Assembly: GCA_963819695.1 (NCBI GenBank)
Contig: CAWFXD010000002.1
Span: forward strand, 372,001 to 436,000
Length of the DNA stretch: 64,000 nucleotides
Direction of reading: 5' to 3'
Origin: DASZIT01 sp963819695
GTDB lineage: Bacteria; Actinomycetota; Acidimicrobiia; Acidimicrobiales; RAAP-2
Within the stretch, counting starts at the first letter, position 1. Each line of letters starts with the position of its first letter. The notes under the pieces are model-generated. The model was not told the origin of the DNA. It saw nothing but the letters and a program-made list of their open reading frames with translations, and ran no database searches. The translations under genes were made by a program, and so were the position numbers. This document shows positions 9,592 through 18,334 of the stretch, piece after piece.

Positions 9592-10791
9592 ATGTCGAAG
9601 CGAGCGCTGAGTACCCCCCTGTTCGATGCGGACAACCACCTCTACGAGACCCGGGAGGCGCTGACCAAGTACCTGCCCGACCGTTACCGGGGGGCCATCG
9701 ACTACGTCGACGTCGCACGGTCGGACCAAGATCGTCGTCCGCGGTCAGATCAGCGAGTACATCCCCAACCCGACCTTCGACGTGGTCGCCCGGCCCGGGC
9801 GCCCAGGAGGACTACTTCCGCTACGGCAATCCCGGACGGCAAGACCCGGCGGGAGATCTTCGGAGAACCGATGAAGTCGATTCCCGCCTTTCGGGAGCCG
9901 GCGGCTCGACTCGAGCTGATGGACGAGCAAGGCATCGACCGGGCCCTCATGTTCCCCACGCTGGCCAGCCTCATCGAGGAGCGGATGCGTGACGACCCCG
10001 AGCTGACCCATGCCGCCATCCACGCCCTCAACCAATGGCTGCACGAGACGTGGACCTTCGACTACCAGGGACGGATCTTCGCCACCCCGGTCATCACCCT
10101 GCCCATCGTGGAGCGGGCGATCGAGGAACTCGACTGGGTGCTCGAGCGGGGTGCCCGGGTGGTGCTCATCCGTCCGGCGCCGGTCCCCGGCTACCGCGGG
10201 CCGCGGTCGTTCGGCCTGGAGGAGTTCGATCCGTTCTGGCAGAAGGTGGTGGACAACGACATCTTGGTGGCCATGCACTCCTCGGACAGCGGGTATGAGC
10301 GCTACGCCAACGACTGGATGGGCAGTGACAGCGAGATGCTCCCGTTCCAGCCCCAGGCGTTCCGCATGCTCTCCGCCTGGCGGCCGGTGGAGGACGCCGT
10401 CTCGGCACTCGTCTGTCACGGCGCCCTGTCACGCTTCCCCGATCTCAAGGTCGCAGTGATCGAGAACGGCAGCAGCTGGGTGGAACCGCTCCTGAAGAAC
10501 ATGGCCGACATCTACAAGAAGATGCCGCAGGAATTCCTCGAGAATCCGGTGGAGGTCATCAAGCGCAACATCTACATCAGTCCCTTCTGGGAAGAGGATC
10601 TCGGCGCGTTGGCCGAGTTGATCGGGGTGGACCATGTGCTGTTCGGGTCCGACTTCCCCCATCCCGAGGGCCTGGCCGAACCGGTGAGCTACCTGGACGA
10701 GCTCGACGGTCTCGACGAGGAGTCCGTGGCCAAGATCATGGGCGGGAACCTGGCGAGGTTGATGAACGTCACCGATGTCGTCGGTTCATGA
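9592..10791 (+). CDS. Amidohydrolase family 2 (TIM-barrel hydrolase/decarboxylase; one or two frame breaks)
   Basis: About 399 residues. N-terminal FDADNHLYE matches the metal-binding start of PF04909 proteins (amidohydrolase/ACMS decarboxylase type), with VAMHSSDSGYE, LVCHGALSRFPDLKVAVIENG and the late VLFGSDFPHPEGLAEP carrying the conserved Asp. Breaks near 9718 and 9825 swap the frame for about 35 residues (KIVVRGQISEYIPNPTFD). Start ATG 9592 follows GGAGGAAG. The stop overlaps the ATG of the ligase gene by four bases, so the two are coupled. In related clusters these enzymes cleave or decarboxylate ring-derived intermediates; here the exact reaction is unknown. Confidence 0.8.
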   Translation: MSKRALSTPLFDADNHLYETREALTKYLPDRYRGAIDYVDVARSDQDRRPRSDQRVHPQPDLRRGRPARAPRRTTSATAIPDGKTRREIFGEPMKSIPAFREPAARLELMDEQGIDRALMFPTLASLIEERMRDDPELTHAAIHALNQWLHETWTFDYQGRIFATPVITLPIVERAIEELDWVLERGARVVLIRPAPVPGYRGPRSFGLEEFDPFWQKVVDNDILVAMHSSDSGYERYANDWMGSDSEMLPFQPQAFRMLSAWRPVEDAVSALVCHGALSRFPDLKVAVIENGSSWVEPLLKNMADIYKKMPQEFLENPVEVIKRNIYISPFWEEDLGALAELIGVDHVLFGSDFPHPEGLAEPVSYLDELDGLDEESVAKIMGGNLARLMNVTDVVGS

Positions 10792-12377
10792 ACGCCACTG
10801 TCGGCGGTTCGGGGTCGACCATTCCGGCCCTCACCGCCGCGGCGGCCTATCAGTTCGCTGATCGGACCGCCATCGAGGACGGCTCGGCCAGGCTGACCTA
10901 TGCCGACCTCTTCGAAGAGGCCCGTTCCTTCGGCGCCGCGCTGGTCGATGCCGGCATCGAGCCTGGCGACCGGGTGGCCATCTGGGCGAACAACTGCGTT
11001 CGGTGGGTGGTGGCATTGCTGGGCCTTTCGCAGGCCGGCGCGGTGCTGGTCCCCATCAATACTCGCTTCAAAGGAGGCGAAGCTGCCGACCTCCTCGCCC
11101 GGACCCGGGCCCGGGCCCTGGTCACGGTCACTGACTTTCTGGGCACCGACTATGTGGCCATGCTCGGCGCCGCCAGCATCGAACTTCCCGACCTCATCAC
11201 GGTGGTCGTGGCCAGTGGCCCGACCCCGGCCGGCACGGAGTCGTGGGAGGGATTCATGGCCCGGGCCAGCCCGGCCACCCGGCAGACCATCGATCGACGG
11301 CGCGCCGAACTCGGCCCTGACGACCGGTCGGACATCCTGTTCACTTCGGGGACGACCGGGGTGCCCAAGGGGGTGGTCATGACCCACGGCCGAACACTCC
11401 GCGTCGCGACCGACTGGGTGAAGATGACCGGGCTCAGTAGCGATGACCGTTACCTGATGGTCAATCCTTACTTCCACATGTTCGGTTTGAAGGCCGGGAT
11501 TCTGGCCTGCGTCGCCAGCGGCGCCACCATGCTCCCCGAACCGGTGTTCGACGTCGACCACATCCTCGAGCGTGTCGACCGGGGTCAGGTGTCGGTGCTG
11601 CCCGGACCACCGACCCTCTATCAGGCCATGCTGGACCATCCCGGCCGCGCCGGACACCGGCTGTCGACACTCCGGGTGGCAGTGACCGGTGCCGCCGACA
11701 TCCCCGTGGAACTGGTGCGACGCATCCACGACGAGCTGCCCTTCTCGACCGTCATCACCGGATACGGCCTCACCGAGGCGGGCACGGCGTCGGCCACCTC
11801 GCCCGGAGATGACGTCGAGACCATCGCCACCACCGTCGGCCGGCCGCGGCCCGGATTTGAGCTCCGCATCGTCGGGAAGGACGGCGATGTCGGTGCCGGT
11901 GGCGCCGGCGAAGTCGTGCTGCGGGGAGGCAGCATCATGACAGGATACCTCGACGACCCCGAGGCGACCGAGGCGGCTCTGTCACCGGACGGCTGGCTAC
12001 GGACCGGCGACCTCGGCATGATCGACGGCGCCGGCTGCCTGCAGATCGTCGGGCGGATCAAAGACATGTTCATCGTCGGCGGATTCAACGCCTATCCCGC
12101 CGAGATCGAGAACTTCCTGCTCCACCATCCCGGCATCCAGCAGGCCGCGGTGATCGGCATCCCGGACCCGCGCCTGGGCGAGGTGGGGATGGCGTTCGTG
12201 GTGACCGGTCCCGGGACACTGTCTGCCGCCGACGTCGTGGAGTGGTGCCGGGCCAAAATGGCCAACTACAAAGTGCCCAGGTTCGTCGAGATCGTCGAGC
12301 ACCTGCCGGTGAACGCGACCGGCAAGGTCATGAAGGACATCCTTCGCCAACGTGCCGTGGACCGGGGCGGCGCCTAG
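10788..12377 (+). CDS. Acyl-CoA synthetase, FadD3-like
   Basis: ATP-dependent acid:CoA ligase of the adenylate-forming family, 529 residues (usual size). AMP-binding P-loop ILFTSGTTGVPKG at about 182-195, YGLTEAG motif, GWLRTGDLG hinge region, and the C-terminal catalytic Lys in NATGK near 509. From memory, several internal blocks (YLMVNPYFHMFGLKAGILAC, VSVLPGPPTLYQAMLDHP) closely match mycobacterial FadD3, which activates the two-ring propionate left from steroids. That likeness suggests a bulky alicyclic acid substrate, but no other steroid ring C/D genes are seen. Coupled to the upstream amidohydrolase; ends 4 bases into the convergent dehydrogenase gene. Confidence 0.88.
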   Translation: MNATVGGSGSTIPALTAAAAYQFADRTAIEDGSARLTYADLFEEARSFGAALVDAGIEPGDRVAIWANNCVRWVVALLGLSQAGAVLVPINTRFKGGEAADLLARTRARALVTVTDFLGTDYVAMLGAASIELPDLITVVVASGPTPAGTESWEGFMARASPATRQTIDRRRAELGPDDRSDILFTSGTTGVPKGVVMTHGRTLRVATDWVKMTGLSSDDRYLMVNPYFHMFGLKAGILACVASGATMLPEPVFDVDHILERVDRGQVSVLPGPPTLYQAMLDHPGRAGHRLSTLRVAVTGAADIPVELVRRIHDELPFSTVITGYGLTEAGTASATSPGDDVETIATTVGRPRPGFELRIVGKDGDVGAGGAGEVVLRGGSIMTGYLDDPEATEAALSPDGWLRTGDLGMIDGAGCLQIVGRIKDMFIVGGFNAYPAEIENFLLHHPGIQQAAVIGIPDPRLGEVGMAFVVTGPGTLSAADVVEWCRAKMANYKVPRFVEIVEHLPVNATGKVMKDILRQRAVDRGGA

Positions 12378-13513
12378 GTCCGGGCTCGGGCCAGCAGCCC
12401 TCGGGCGATCACCAGCCGCTGGATCTCGTTGGTCCCCTCGCCGATGACCATGAGCGGAGCATCCCGGTAGTACCTCTCGACCGGCAGATCGGTGCTGTAA
12501 CCGATGCCGCCGTGGATGCGCATGGCCTCGGTGGCCAGCTCGAGGGCGGTCTCGCTGGCGAACAGTTTGGCCATGCCGGCCTCCACGTCACAGCGCAGGC
12601 CGGCCGTCTTCCGCTCGGCGGCGTTCCGGGTAAGGAGCCGGGCCGCCTCCAGCCGGGTCGCCATGTCGGCCAGCTTGAGCTGGATGGCCTGATGCTCGGC
12701 GATCGGTTTGCCGAAGGTGGTGCGTTGCTGGGCGTAGGCGAGTGAAGCCTCGAAGGCGGCCCGAGCCACGCCCACGGCGCGAGCCGCGATGTTGATGCGC
12801 CCGACTTCGAGAACACCGAGGATCTGGGCCAGGCCTCGGCCCGGTTCGCCGATGAGGTTGGCAGCCGGTACCCGATGGTCGGCGTATTCCATCTCGACAG
12901 TCTCGATCCCCTTGTACCCGAGCTTGCCGATGTGCCGGCTGACCGAGATTCCCTCGAACTGCGGCCCGGGATCCTTTTCCACGATGAAGGCGGAGATGCC
13001 TTCTGGCGTGCGGGCGGCCAAGGCGACCAGACCGGCGCGCTCGCCGTTGGTGACCCAGGACTTGGTCCCATTCACCAGATACTCGTCGCCATCACGTCGC
13101 GCCTTGCACGCGATGTTGCGGGTGTCGCTACCGGCATCCGGCTCGGAGAGCGACAACGCGCCGCGTCGTTCCCCGGAGGCGAGGAGGGGCAGCCACCGCT
13201 GTTTCTGCTCATCGCTGCCGTGCTCGAGCAGCAGGGTCGCCACCATGGTGTGGGTGTTGACCACCCCGGTCAGGCTCATCCACCCAACGGCCAGCTCCTC
13301 GATGATCCCGACATAGGTCAAGAGGTCGAGGCCGAGGCCACCGTAGGCCTCGGGGATGGTGACCCCGAACAGCCCGAGCCCGCGCATCTGCTCGACGATT
13401 TCCGCCGGGAACCGATCCTCGCGTTCGAGCGCAGAAGCGACGGGCGTGACCTCCCGGGCGACGAACCGGCGGACGGTGTCGATGATCTCCTGTCGGACCT
13501 CGGCGTCGGTCAT
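12374..13513 (-). CDS. Acyl-CoA dehydrogenase
   Basis: FAD-dependent alpha,beta-dehydrogenation of acyl-CoA, 379 residues, full length. Substrate/FAD loop SLSEPDAGSD near 127-136, WVTNGE, and the C-terminal IGEGTNEIQRL with the catalytic Glu in the EGT triplet near 358. This is the standard single-subunit homotetramer type, unlike the pair at 15118/16145. ATG start at 13513 lies 78 bases from the divergent ligase gene at 13592, with an inverted TCTCATTT pair between them. Electrons go to ETF, whose genes are not in this window. Confidence 0.92.
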   Translation of the reverse strand: MTDAEVRQEIIDTVRRFVAREVTPVASALEREDRFPAEIVEQMRGLGLFGVTIPEAYGGLGLDLLTYVGIIEELAVGWMSLTGVVNTHTMVATLLLEHGSDEQKQRWLPLLASGERRGALSLSEPDAGSDTRNIACKARRDGDEYLVNGTKSWVTNGERAGLVALAARTPEGISAFIVEKDPGPQFEGISVSRHIGKLGYKGIETVEMEYADHRVPAANLIGEPGRGLAQILGVLEVGRINIAARAVGVARAAFEASLAYAQQRTTFGKPIAEHQAIQLKLADMATRLEAARLLTRNAAERKTAGLRCDVEAGMAKLFASETALELATEAMRIHGGIGYSTDLPVERYYRDAPLMVIGEGTNEIQRLVIARGLLARART

Positions 13514-13536
13514 CGGGTCCCGCCGGTCGTCTGCAT

Positions 13537-13582
13537 AAATGAGAAGTGTAACTCTGATAAATGTTGACGGTCGATCTCATTT
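13537..13582. promoter_or_regulatory. Inverted octamer pair in divergent promoter
   Basis: AAATGAGA at 13537-13544 and its exact complement TCTCATTT at 13575-13582, centred between the divergent acyl-CoA dehydrogenase (13513) and ligase (13592) starts. The octamer also occurs at 9538. It may be a repressor/activator site controlling both directions. Confidence 0.4.
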
Positions 13583-13591
13583 TGGAGAAGA

Positions 13592-15118
13592 ATGTTTCCG
13601 ATGAGGGCGGTCCTGATGCATGAAGCCCTCCAGCGAGCCGCTCGCCGATTCGGAGATCGTGATGCGCTGCGGAGTGGGGATGAGAGGTGGTCGTTCCGCG
13701 ACCTCGATGGCCTCAGCAACGCCTTCGCCCGCCATCTGGCCGCCCAGGGGGTCGGGGCCGGCGACCGGGTGGCCCTGATGATGGCCAATCGGATGGAGTT
13801 CGTCGTGGCCATCCACGCCACCAGCCAGCTCGGGGCGGCGGCAGTGCTCTTGAGCCCCGCCTGGAAGCTGGCCGAAGTCCGACACGCTGTCGAGGTGACC
13901 CAACCGGTGCATGCCGTGGCCGATGGTGACGCCTCGACCTTGGTCTCCGAATGCCTGGGCGCCGGGCGGGTCACTGACCTCGAGGACCGGTCGACCCATC
14001 CCTTCGCCTACAGCCAGGCCCGGACCGACTTCGAACGGGTGGGTGGCAATGCCGAAGCCGTCCTTGTCTTCAGCTCCGGTACCACCGGTCTGCCCAAGGC
14101 GGTACGTCACACCCATGCTTCGATCGGCCTGGCCACCGAGCACTGGTGCACCGTCCTGGGCCTCGGTCAAGACGACCGGTTTCAGGTGGCGACCCCGCCC
14201 TCCCACATCCTCGGGCTGCTCAACCTGCTTGCCGCGGTGTCGGCTGGAGCCACGGTCCGGCTGCACCGGCGGTTCGATCTCGAGGAGGTGTTGGGTCGGA
14301 TCGGCGGCGAGCGGATGACCCTGGAGATGGCCGTGGCACCCATCGCCCTGGCGCTGGCCAATCATCCCCACCTCGAGGACTACGACCTCTCGTCGCTTCG
14401 CTACATCATGTGGGGGGCGACGCCGGTGAGCGCGAGCGTGGCCCAGACCGTTACCAGGCGCACCGGGGTGCGCTGGCTCCCGGCCTACGGAGCCAGTGAG
14501 CTCCCGGTGATCGCCGCCAATCCGGTGGAACGTCCCGATCAGTGGCGGTTGGACTCCGCCGGACTGCCACCCGCCGGCGTCGAGCTCCGCATCGCCGATC
14601 TGGAGACCGGCACGGTACTCCCACCGGGCGGGACCGGGGAGATCCAGGTCCTGAGCGAGTCGGTGATGGCCGGCTACCTCCCCGACGACGCCACCGCCGA
14701 TGCGTTCGCCGACGGCTGGTACCGGACAGGCGATGTCGGCTGGCTCGAGCCGGAGGGCTGGGTCCATCTGACCGACCGGTCGAAGGAGATGATCAAGGTG
14801 AGCGGCTTCCAGGTGGCTCCGGCCGAGCTGGAGGCCATCCTGCTCCGCCATCCGGCGGTGCTCGACTGCGCGGTGTTCGGCGTGGCCGACGAGCGGGCCG
14901 GGGAAGTGCCGGCGGCGGCGGTGGCGCTCGACCCGGAGCTGGCGGTAGCCGACGGCGAGCTCCAGGGCCTGGTCGCCGACGCGCTGGCCGGCTACAAACG
15001 TCTGCACTATCTCGTGGTGGTCGACGACATCCCGCGGTTGCCATCAGGGAAGGTGCTGCGTCGCACGCTCCGGGACCAATGGTCCGTCCCGCGGCTGTTG
15101 GCCCAGAGAGACGGTTGA
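13592..15118 (+). CDS. AMP-dependent acyl-CoA synthetase/ligase
   Basis: 508 residues, complete. P-loop LVFSSGTTGLPKAVRHTH near 158-175, PPSHILGLLNLLA, YGASELPVIAAN, GWYRTGDVGW hinge, and catalytic Lys in LPSGKVLRR near 484. More like the 4-coumarate/cyclohexane-carboxylate ligase branch than FadD3. Start ATG 13592 follows GGAGAAG; a second ATG (13601) is possible. The stop TGA shares bases with the ATG of the next gene (15118), so ligase and dehydrogenase pair are one translational unit: activate an acid, then dehydrogenate its CoA ester. Confidence 0.9.
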   Translation: MFPMRAVLMHEALQRAARRFGDRDALRSGDERWSFRDLDGLSNAFARHLAAQGVGAGDRVALMMANRMEFVVAIHATSQLGAAAVLLSPAWKLAEVRHAVEVTQPVHAVADGDASTLVSECLGAGRVTDLEDRSTHPFAYSQARTDFERVGGNAEAVLVFSSGTTGLPKAVRHTHASIGLATEHWCTVLGLGQDDRFQVATPPSHILGLLNLLAAVSAGATVRLHRRFDLEEVLGRIGGERMTLEMAVAPIALALANHPHLEDYDLSSLRYIMWGATPVSASVAQTVTRRTGVRWLPAYGASELPVIAANPVERPDQWRLDSAGLPPAGVELRIADLETGTVLPPGGTGEIQVLSESVMAGYLPDDATADAFADGWYRTGDVGWLEPEGWVHLTDRSKEMIKVSGFQVAPAELEAILLRHPAVLDCAVFGVADERAGEVPAAAVALDPELAVADGELQGLVADALAGYKRLHYLVVVDDIPRLPSGKVLRRTLRDQWSVPRLLAQRDG

Positions 15119-16158
15119 TGGACGTCCGGCTGTCGAACGAGCAGCAGGCGCTACGCGAGTCCGCCGCCCGGCTCGTCGACCGCCTCGGGCCTCATGCCGT
15201 CAGAGACATCGGCGACCCGGAACGGGTTGCGAAGCTCGAAGCTGCCATTGGCGATGCCGGTTGGAGGGAACTCAGAAACGCCGCCGCCGGCGCTTCCCCG
15301 CTGGCGTCCGGGGTGGAGGCAGCCATCATTGCCGAACAGCTCGGCCGAGGACTCGCCGACGTGTCCTTTCTCGGGCCGACCATGGCCAGCGAACTCCGCA
15401 GAATGGCCGGAGCACCACCGAGTGGAGACGTCGAGACCGTGGCCCTGACCGCCGATCTGTTTTCGATTGCCTTGGCGGTCGACGGCGAGGCACTGGCGGG
15501 GGTGGCGTTCGATGCCCACGGATCGCATCGATCCCTCCTCCTCGTGGACGGGCCCGACGGTCATCAGCTGGCCCAGGTCGACCTGCGATCGGGACCGGCG
15601 GGGGTTGATCTCACCCGGCCCTCGGTGACGATCGACGAGCGGGTGAGAGCCACACCCCTGGCGACGGTCGACTCGACGATCAGTCCGGACGACTTGGAGC
15701 GCTGGACCGCCCTCGGGTTGTCGCTGGCGTGCGCGGATCTGGTCGGAACCATGGGCGGGGCCGTGCAACTTGCCACCGCCTATGCCACCCAGCGCCATCA
15801 GTACGGCGCCGCCATCGGCTCGTTCCAGGCCATTCAACACCTGTTGGCCGATGCCTATGTGCTGTCGGAGGGGGCCCGCAGCGTCGCCCTCCATGCCGCC
15901 TGGGCGGTGGACGCGCTGTCGGCGGCGGATGCGCTGGCAGCGGCGGCCCTGGCCAAGGCCTATTGCGCCCGAGCCGCTCGTACGGCCTGCGAGACGGCCA
16001 TCCAGGTGCACGGCGGCGTCGGGAACACCTGGGACTGTCTCGCCCACGTCTATCTTCGACGTGCCCTCTTGTCTGGCGACCTCTTCGGCGATGCCGAGGT
16101 CTGCCTCTCACGAGTGCTCCAGCACCGGGGGATCGGGGGTGGCGATGGACTTCGGTGA
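15118..16158 (+). CDS. Acyl-CoA dehydrogenase-like subunit (small partner of a heteromeric enzyme)
   Basis: 346 residues, shorter than usual. Starts MDVRLSNEQQALRESAARL, has AIIAEQLGRGLADVSFLGP and a C-terminal domain with RHQYGAAIGSFQAIQHLLAD and IQVHGGVGNTWDCLAH. The FAD/substrate middle beta-domain is poor and the ending lacks the EGT/GGT-E-IQ motif. This pattern, together with the following larger dehydrogenase gene overlapping it by 14 bases, matches the alpha2-beta2 acyl-CoA dehydrogenases known from mycobacterial steroid catabolism (FadE26-27, FadE28-29 type), where each chain gives half of the FAD site. Confidence 0.82.
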   Translation: MDVRLSNEQQALRESAARLVDRLGPHAVRDIGDPERVAKLEAAIGDAGWRELRNAAAGASPLASGVEAAIIAEQLGRGLADVSFLGPTMASELRRMAGAPPSGDVETVALTADLFSIALAVDGEALAGVAFDAHGSHRSLLLVDGPDGHQLAQVDLRSGPAGVDLTRPSVTIDERVRATPLATVDSTISPDDLERWTALGLSLACADLVGTMGGAVQLATAYATQRHQYGAAIGSFQAIQHLLADAYVLSEGARSVALHAAWAVDALSAADALAAAALAKAYCARAARTACETAIQVHGGVGNTWDCLAHVYLRRALLSGDLFGDAEVCLSRVLQHRGIGGGDGLR

Positions 16159-17276
16159 CTCAGGGGCTGAGCTGGAGTTCCGCCGCCGGCTGCGCCAATG
16201 GTTGGTGACCAACAACCCGGGACTTCCGGCCTCATCCACCGATGACGACTACTGGGCGGGTGCCGCCGCCTGGCACCGGTCCCTGTACGACGCGGGGTTT
16301 TTCGGCATGTCGTGGCCGACGAGCATCGGGGGACAGGGTCTCTCGACGGTCTATGAGGTGATCGTCGATGAGGAGCTCTCTGCCGTCGGGGCTCCTCCAC
16401 GGCCGAGCCTTGGCTACTTGGTACAGGGAATCCTCGAGCACGGGAGCCGCGAGATCCAACAGCGATTCCTTCCCGGAATCATCAACGGTCGCGATCGATG
16501 GTGCCAGGGTTTCAGCGAGCCGGACGCCGGGTCCGATCTTGCGTCATTGCGCACTCGGGCTGATCGGGATGGCGACGACTACGTCATTACCGGCCACAAA
16601 GTGTGGACGAGCTACTCGGATGAAGCCGAATGGTGTCTGGTACTTGCCCGAACAGATCTAGCCGTTGCCAAGCACCGGGGTATCTCAGCCTTCGCGGTGC
16701 CGATGGGACAGCCCGGCATCGAACAGCATCCGCTTCGGATGATCAACGGAGTCACCAAAGAATTCGGTGAGGTCCTCTTCGATGAGGCTCGAGTCCCTCA
16801 CCAAAACATGATCGGGGAGCCGGGCGAGGGTTGGCCGCTGGCGATGACCGTTGTGAGTCACGAACGGGAACCGGGAGAGCTCGGTTATGTGGCCCGGTAC
16901 AGCAAGGTGGTCAACGACCTGGTCCGCCAGGTGCGGAGTGATCCGGAACGATTTCGACCGGGGCAGATCCGGGATCTCGGATGGGCGGTGGTGGAGGTCG
17001 AGATGCTGCGCTTGCATGTCATGCGGCGACTGTCGGATCGACTCGACGGCATCTCCCATGGCCCGCAAGGTTCCGTCGACAAGCTGCTCATGACCTGGGT
17101 GGAGCAGGACGTAGGACACGCGTCCCTCTCGATCGGCAGGATCCAACACGGTGGTGGCGACGACACACCGTTGAACACCTACCTCTACAGCCGGGCGCAG
17201 AGCGTCATGGGAGGCACGTCACAGATCCAGCGGAATCTGGTGGCCCGCCGAAATTCTGGGCCTCCCCGGGTCGTGA
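16145..17276 (+). CDS. Acyl-CoA dehydrogenase, large partner of the heteromeric pair (frame break at the end)
   Basis: About 376 residues. N-terminal FRRRLRQWLVTNNPGLP, FFGMSWPTSIGGQGLS, FAD/substrate loop QGFSEPDAGSDLASL, WTSYSDEAEWCLVL, and the C-terminal MGGTSQIQRNLVARR. After this the frame continues open to 17434, but one base of frameshift near 17251 gives ILGLPGS and a TGA at 17274-17276, the normal family ending, so I place the end there. The gene overlaps the small partner at 15118. Probable role: first dehydrogenation of a bulky CoA ester made by the ligase upstream. Confidence 0.85.
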
Positions 17277-17430
17277 TCCCCCGGCCCAATGCCTGCTCAC
17301 GGTGGGGAAGGCATCGGCGGATCCCGAGCGGAAACACCATTCTGTCTCTGCGAGATCGATGCTATCCTTCGTTCTCGCCGGCGATCGGGAGGAATGGAAT
17401 GGAGCAACGGGTCGATGGAGCGGGGTCGGG

Positions 17431-18231
17431 ATGAACCCCTTCGACGTCCCCGATGAGATCGAGGTCCTGATCGACGGACCGGTTCGAGTGGTCAGATTGA
17501 ATCGGCCGGATCATCTCAATGCGACCAACTATGAGCTCCATAGCGGCCTGGCGGGTCTCTTTCCGCAGATCGACGCCGACGAGGACGCCCGGGCGGTCGT
17601 GCTGACCGGGAACGGGAAGGCATTCTCGGCCGGCGGTGACTTCGCCTACCTGGACGAGCTGGCCCGGGACGCCGATCGGCGCAAGACGACCCTGAGCCAT
17701 GGTCGCCAGATTGTCACCGGCATGGTCGGATGCCGGGTCCCCATCGTGGCCGCGGTGAACGGCCCCGCGGTGGGGCTTGGTTGCAGCCTGGTTGCGCTTT
17801 CCGACATCGTCTACATGGCCGAGACCACCCATTTGGCCGATCCCCACGTGCTCATGGGCCTGGTGGCGGCGGATGGCGGCCCGGTGACCTGGCCCCTGAT
17901 GATCAGCCTGCAGCTGGCCAAGGAGTATGCCCTCACCGGTGACCGGATTCCGGCAAATCGAGCCGCGGAAATCGGCCTGGTGAACCATGTCTGCCCGGAT
18001 GGCGAGGTGGTCGAACAGGCGATGGCCTGCGCCCATCGGATCGCCCGGCTACCCCGGCGAGCGGTCGAGGACACCAAGCGAATCCTCAACCTCCACCTCG
18101 AGCGGGCGGTGGTTGCCACCCTCGACTTCGCGCTGAGCGCCGAGGACCGGTCGTTTGTGTCGCCGGAGTTGCGGGCCAACCTCGACCGGCTCTTGGCCAA
18201 GAGCCACGAACCCGGCCCCCATCCGGGCTAG
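17431..18231 (+). CDS. Enoyl-CoA hydratase/isomerase family protein
   Basis: 266 residues. VRLNRPDHLNATNYELHSGL, oxyanion segments AFSAGGDFAYL and VAAVNGPAVGLGCSLVALSD. The usual PE-V/I catalytic Glu position reads DPHVLMGL, so His replaces the first crotonase Glu; this DPHV variant also appears in the gene at 37372 and is found in a recognisable hydratase subgroup. Start ATG 17431 follows GGAGCGGGG. It lies 154 bases after the dehydrogenase pair; this gap holds no gene. Likely hydrates the enoyl-CoA made by 15118/16145. Confidence 0.87.
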   Translation: MNPFDVPDEIEVLIDGPVRVVRLNRPDHLNATNYELHSGLAGLFPQIDADEDARAVVLTGNGKAFSAGGDFAYLDELARDADRRKTTLSHGRQIVTGMVGCRVPIVAAVNGPAVGLGCSLVALSDIVYMAETTHLADPHVLMGLVAADGGPVTWPLMISLQLAKEYALTGDRIPANRAAEIGLVNHVCPDGEVVEQAMACAHRIARLPRRAVEDTKRILNLHLERAVVATLDFALSAEDRSFVSPELRANLDRLLAKSHEPGPHPG

Positions 18232-18334
18232 CCCGACTTCCCCAAATGGTAGAACAACATTCTCCGTGGCTGACGGCCAGGTCGGTGTTGCGAGAGATCC
18301 ACCGTGTACTCAATTGTCGGGTACCCTTTTCACG

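Noticed and set aside
14770..14785. GACCGACCGGTCG, similar to the regulon operator
   Set aside because: It lies inside the coding sequence of the ligase (Thr-Asp-Arg-Ser codons), not near a promoter, so it is likely coincidental.
13577..15007. Long open frame on the minus strand opposite the ligase gene
   Set aside because: It has only low-complexity Arg/Gly/Pro composition and no family motif; it is the antisense shadow of a high-GC gene. The same holds for other long antisense frames, such as 2195-3073 and 56406-58106.
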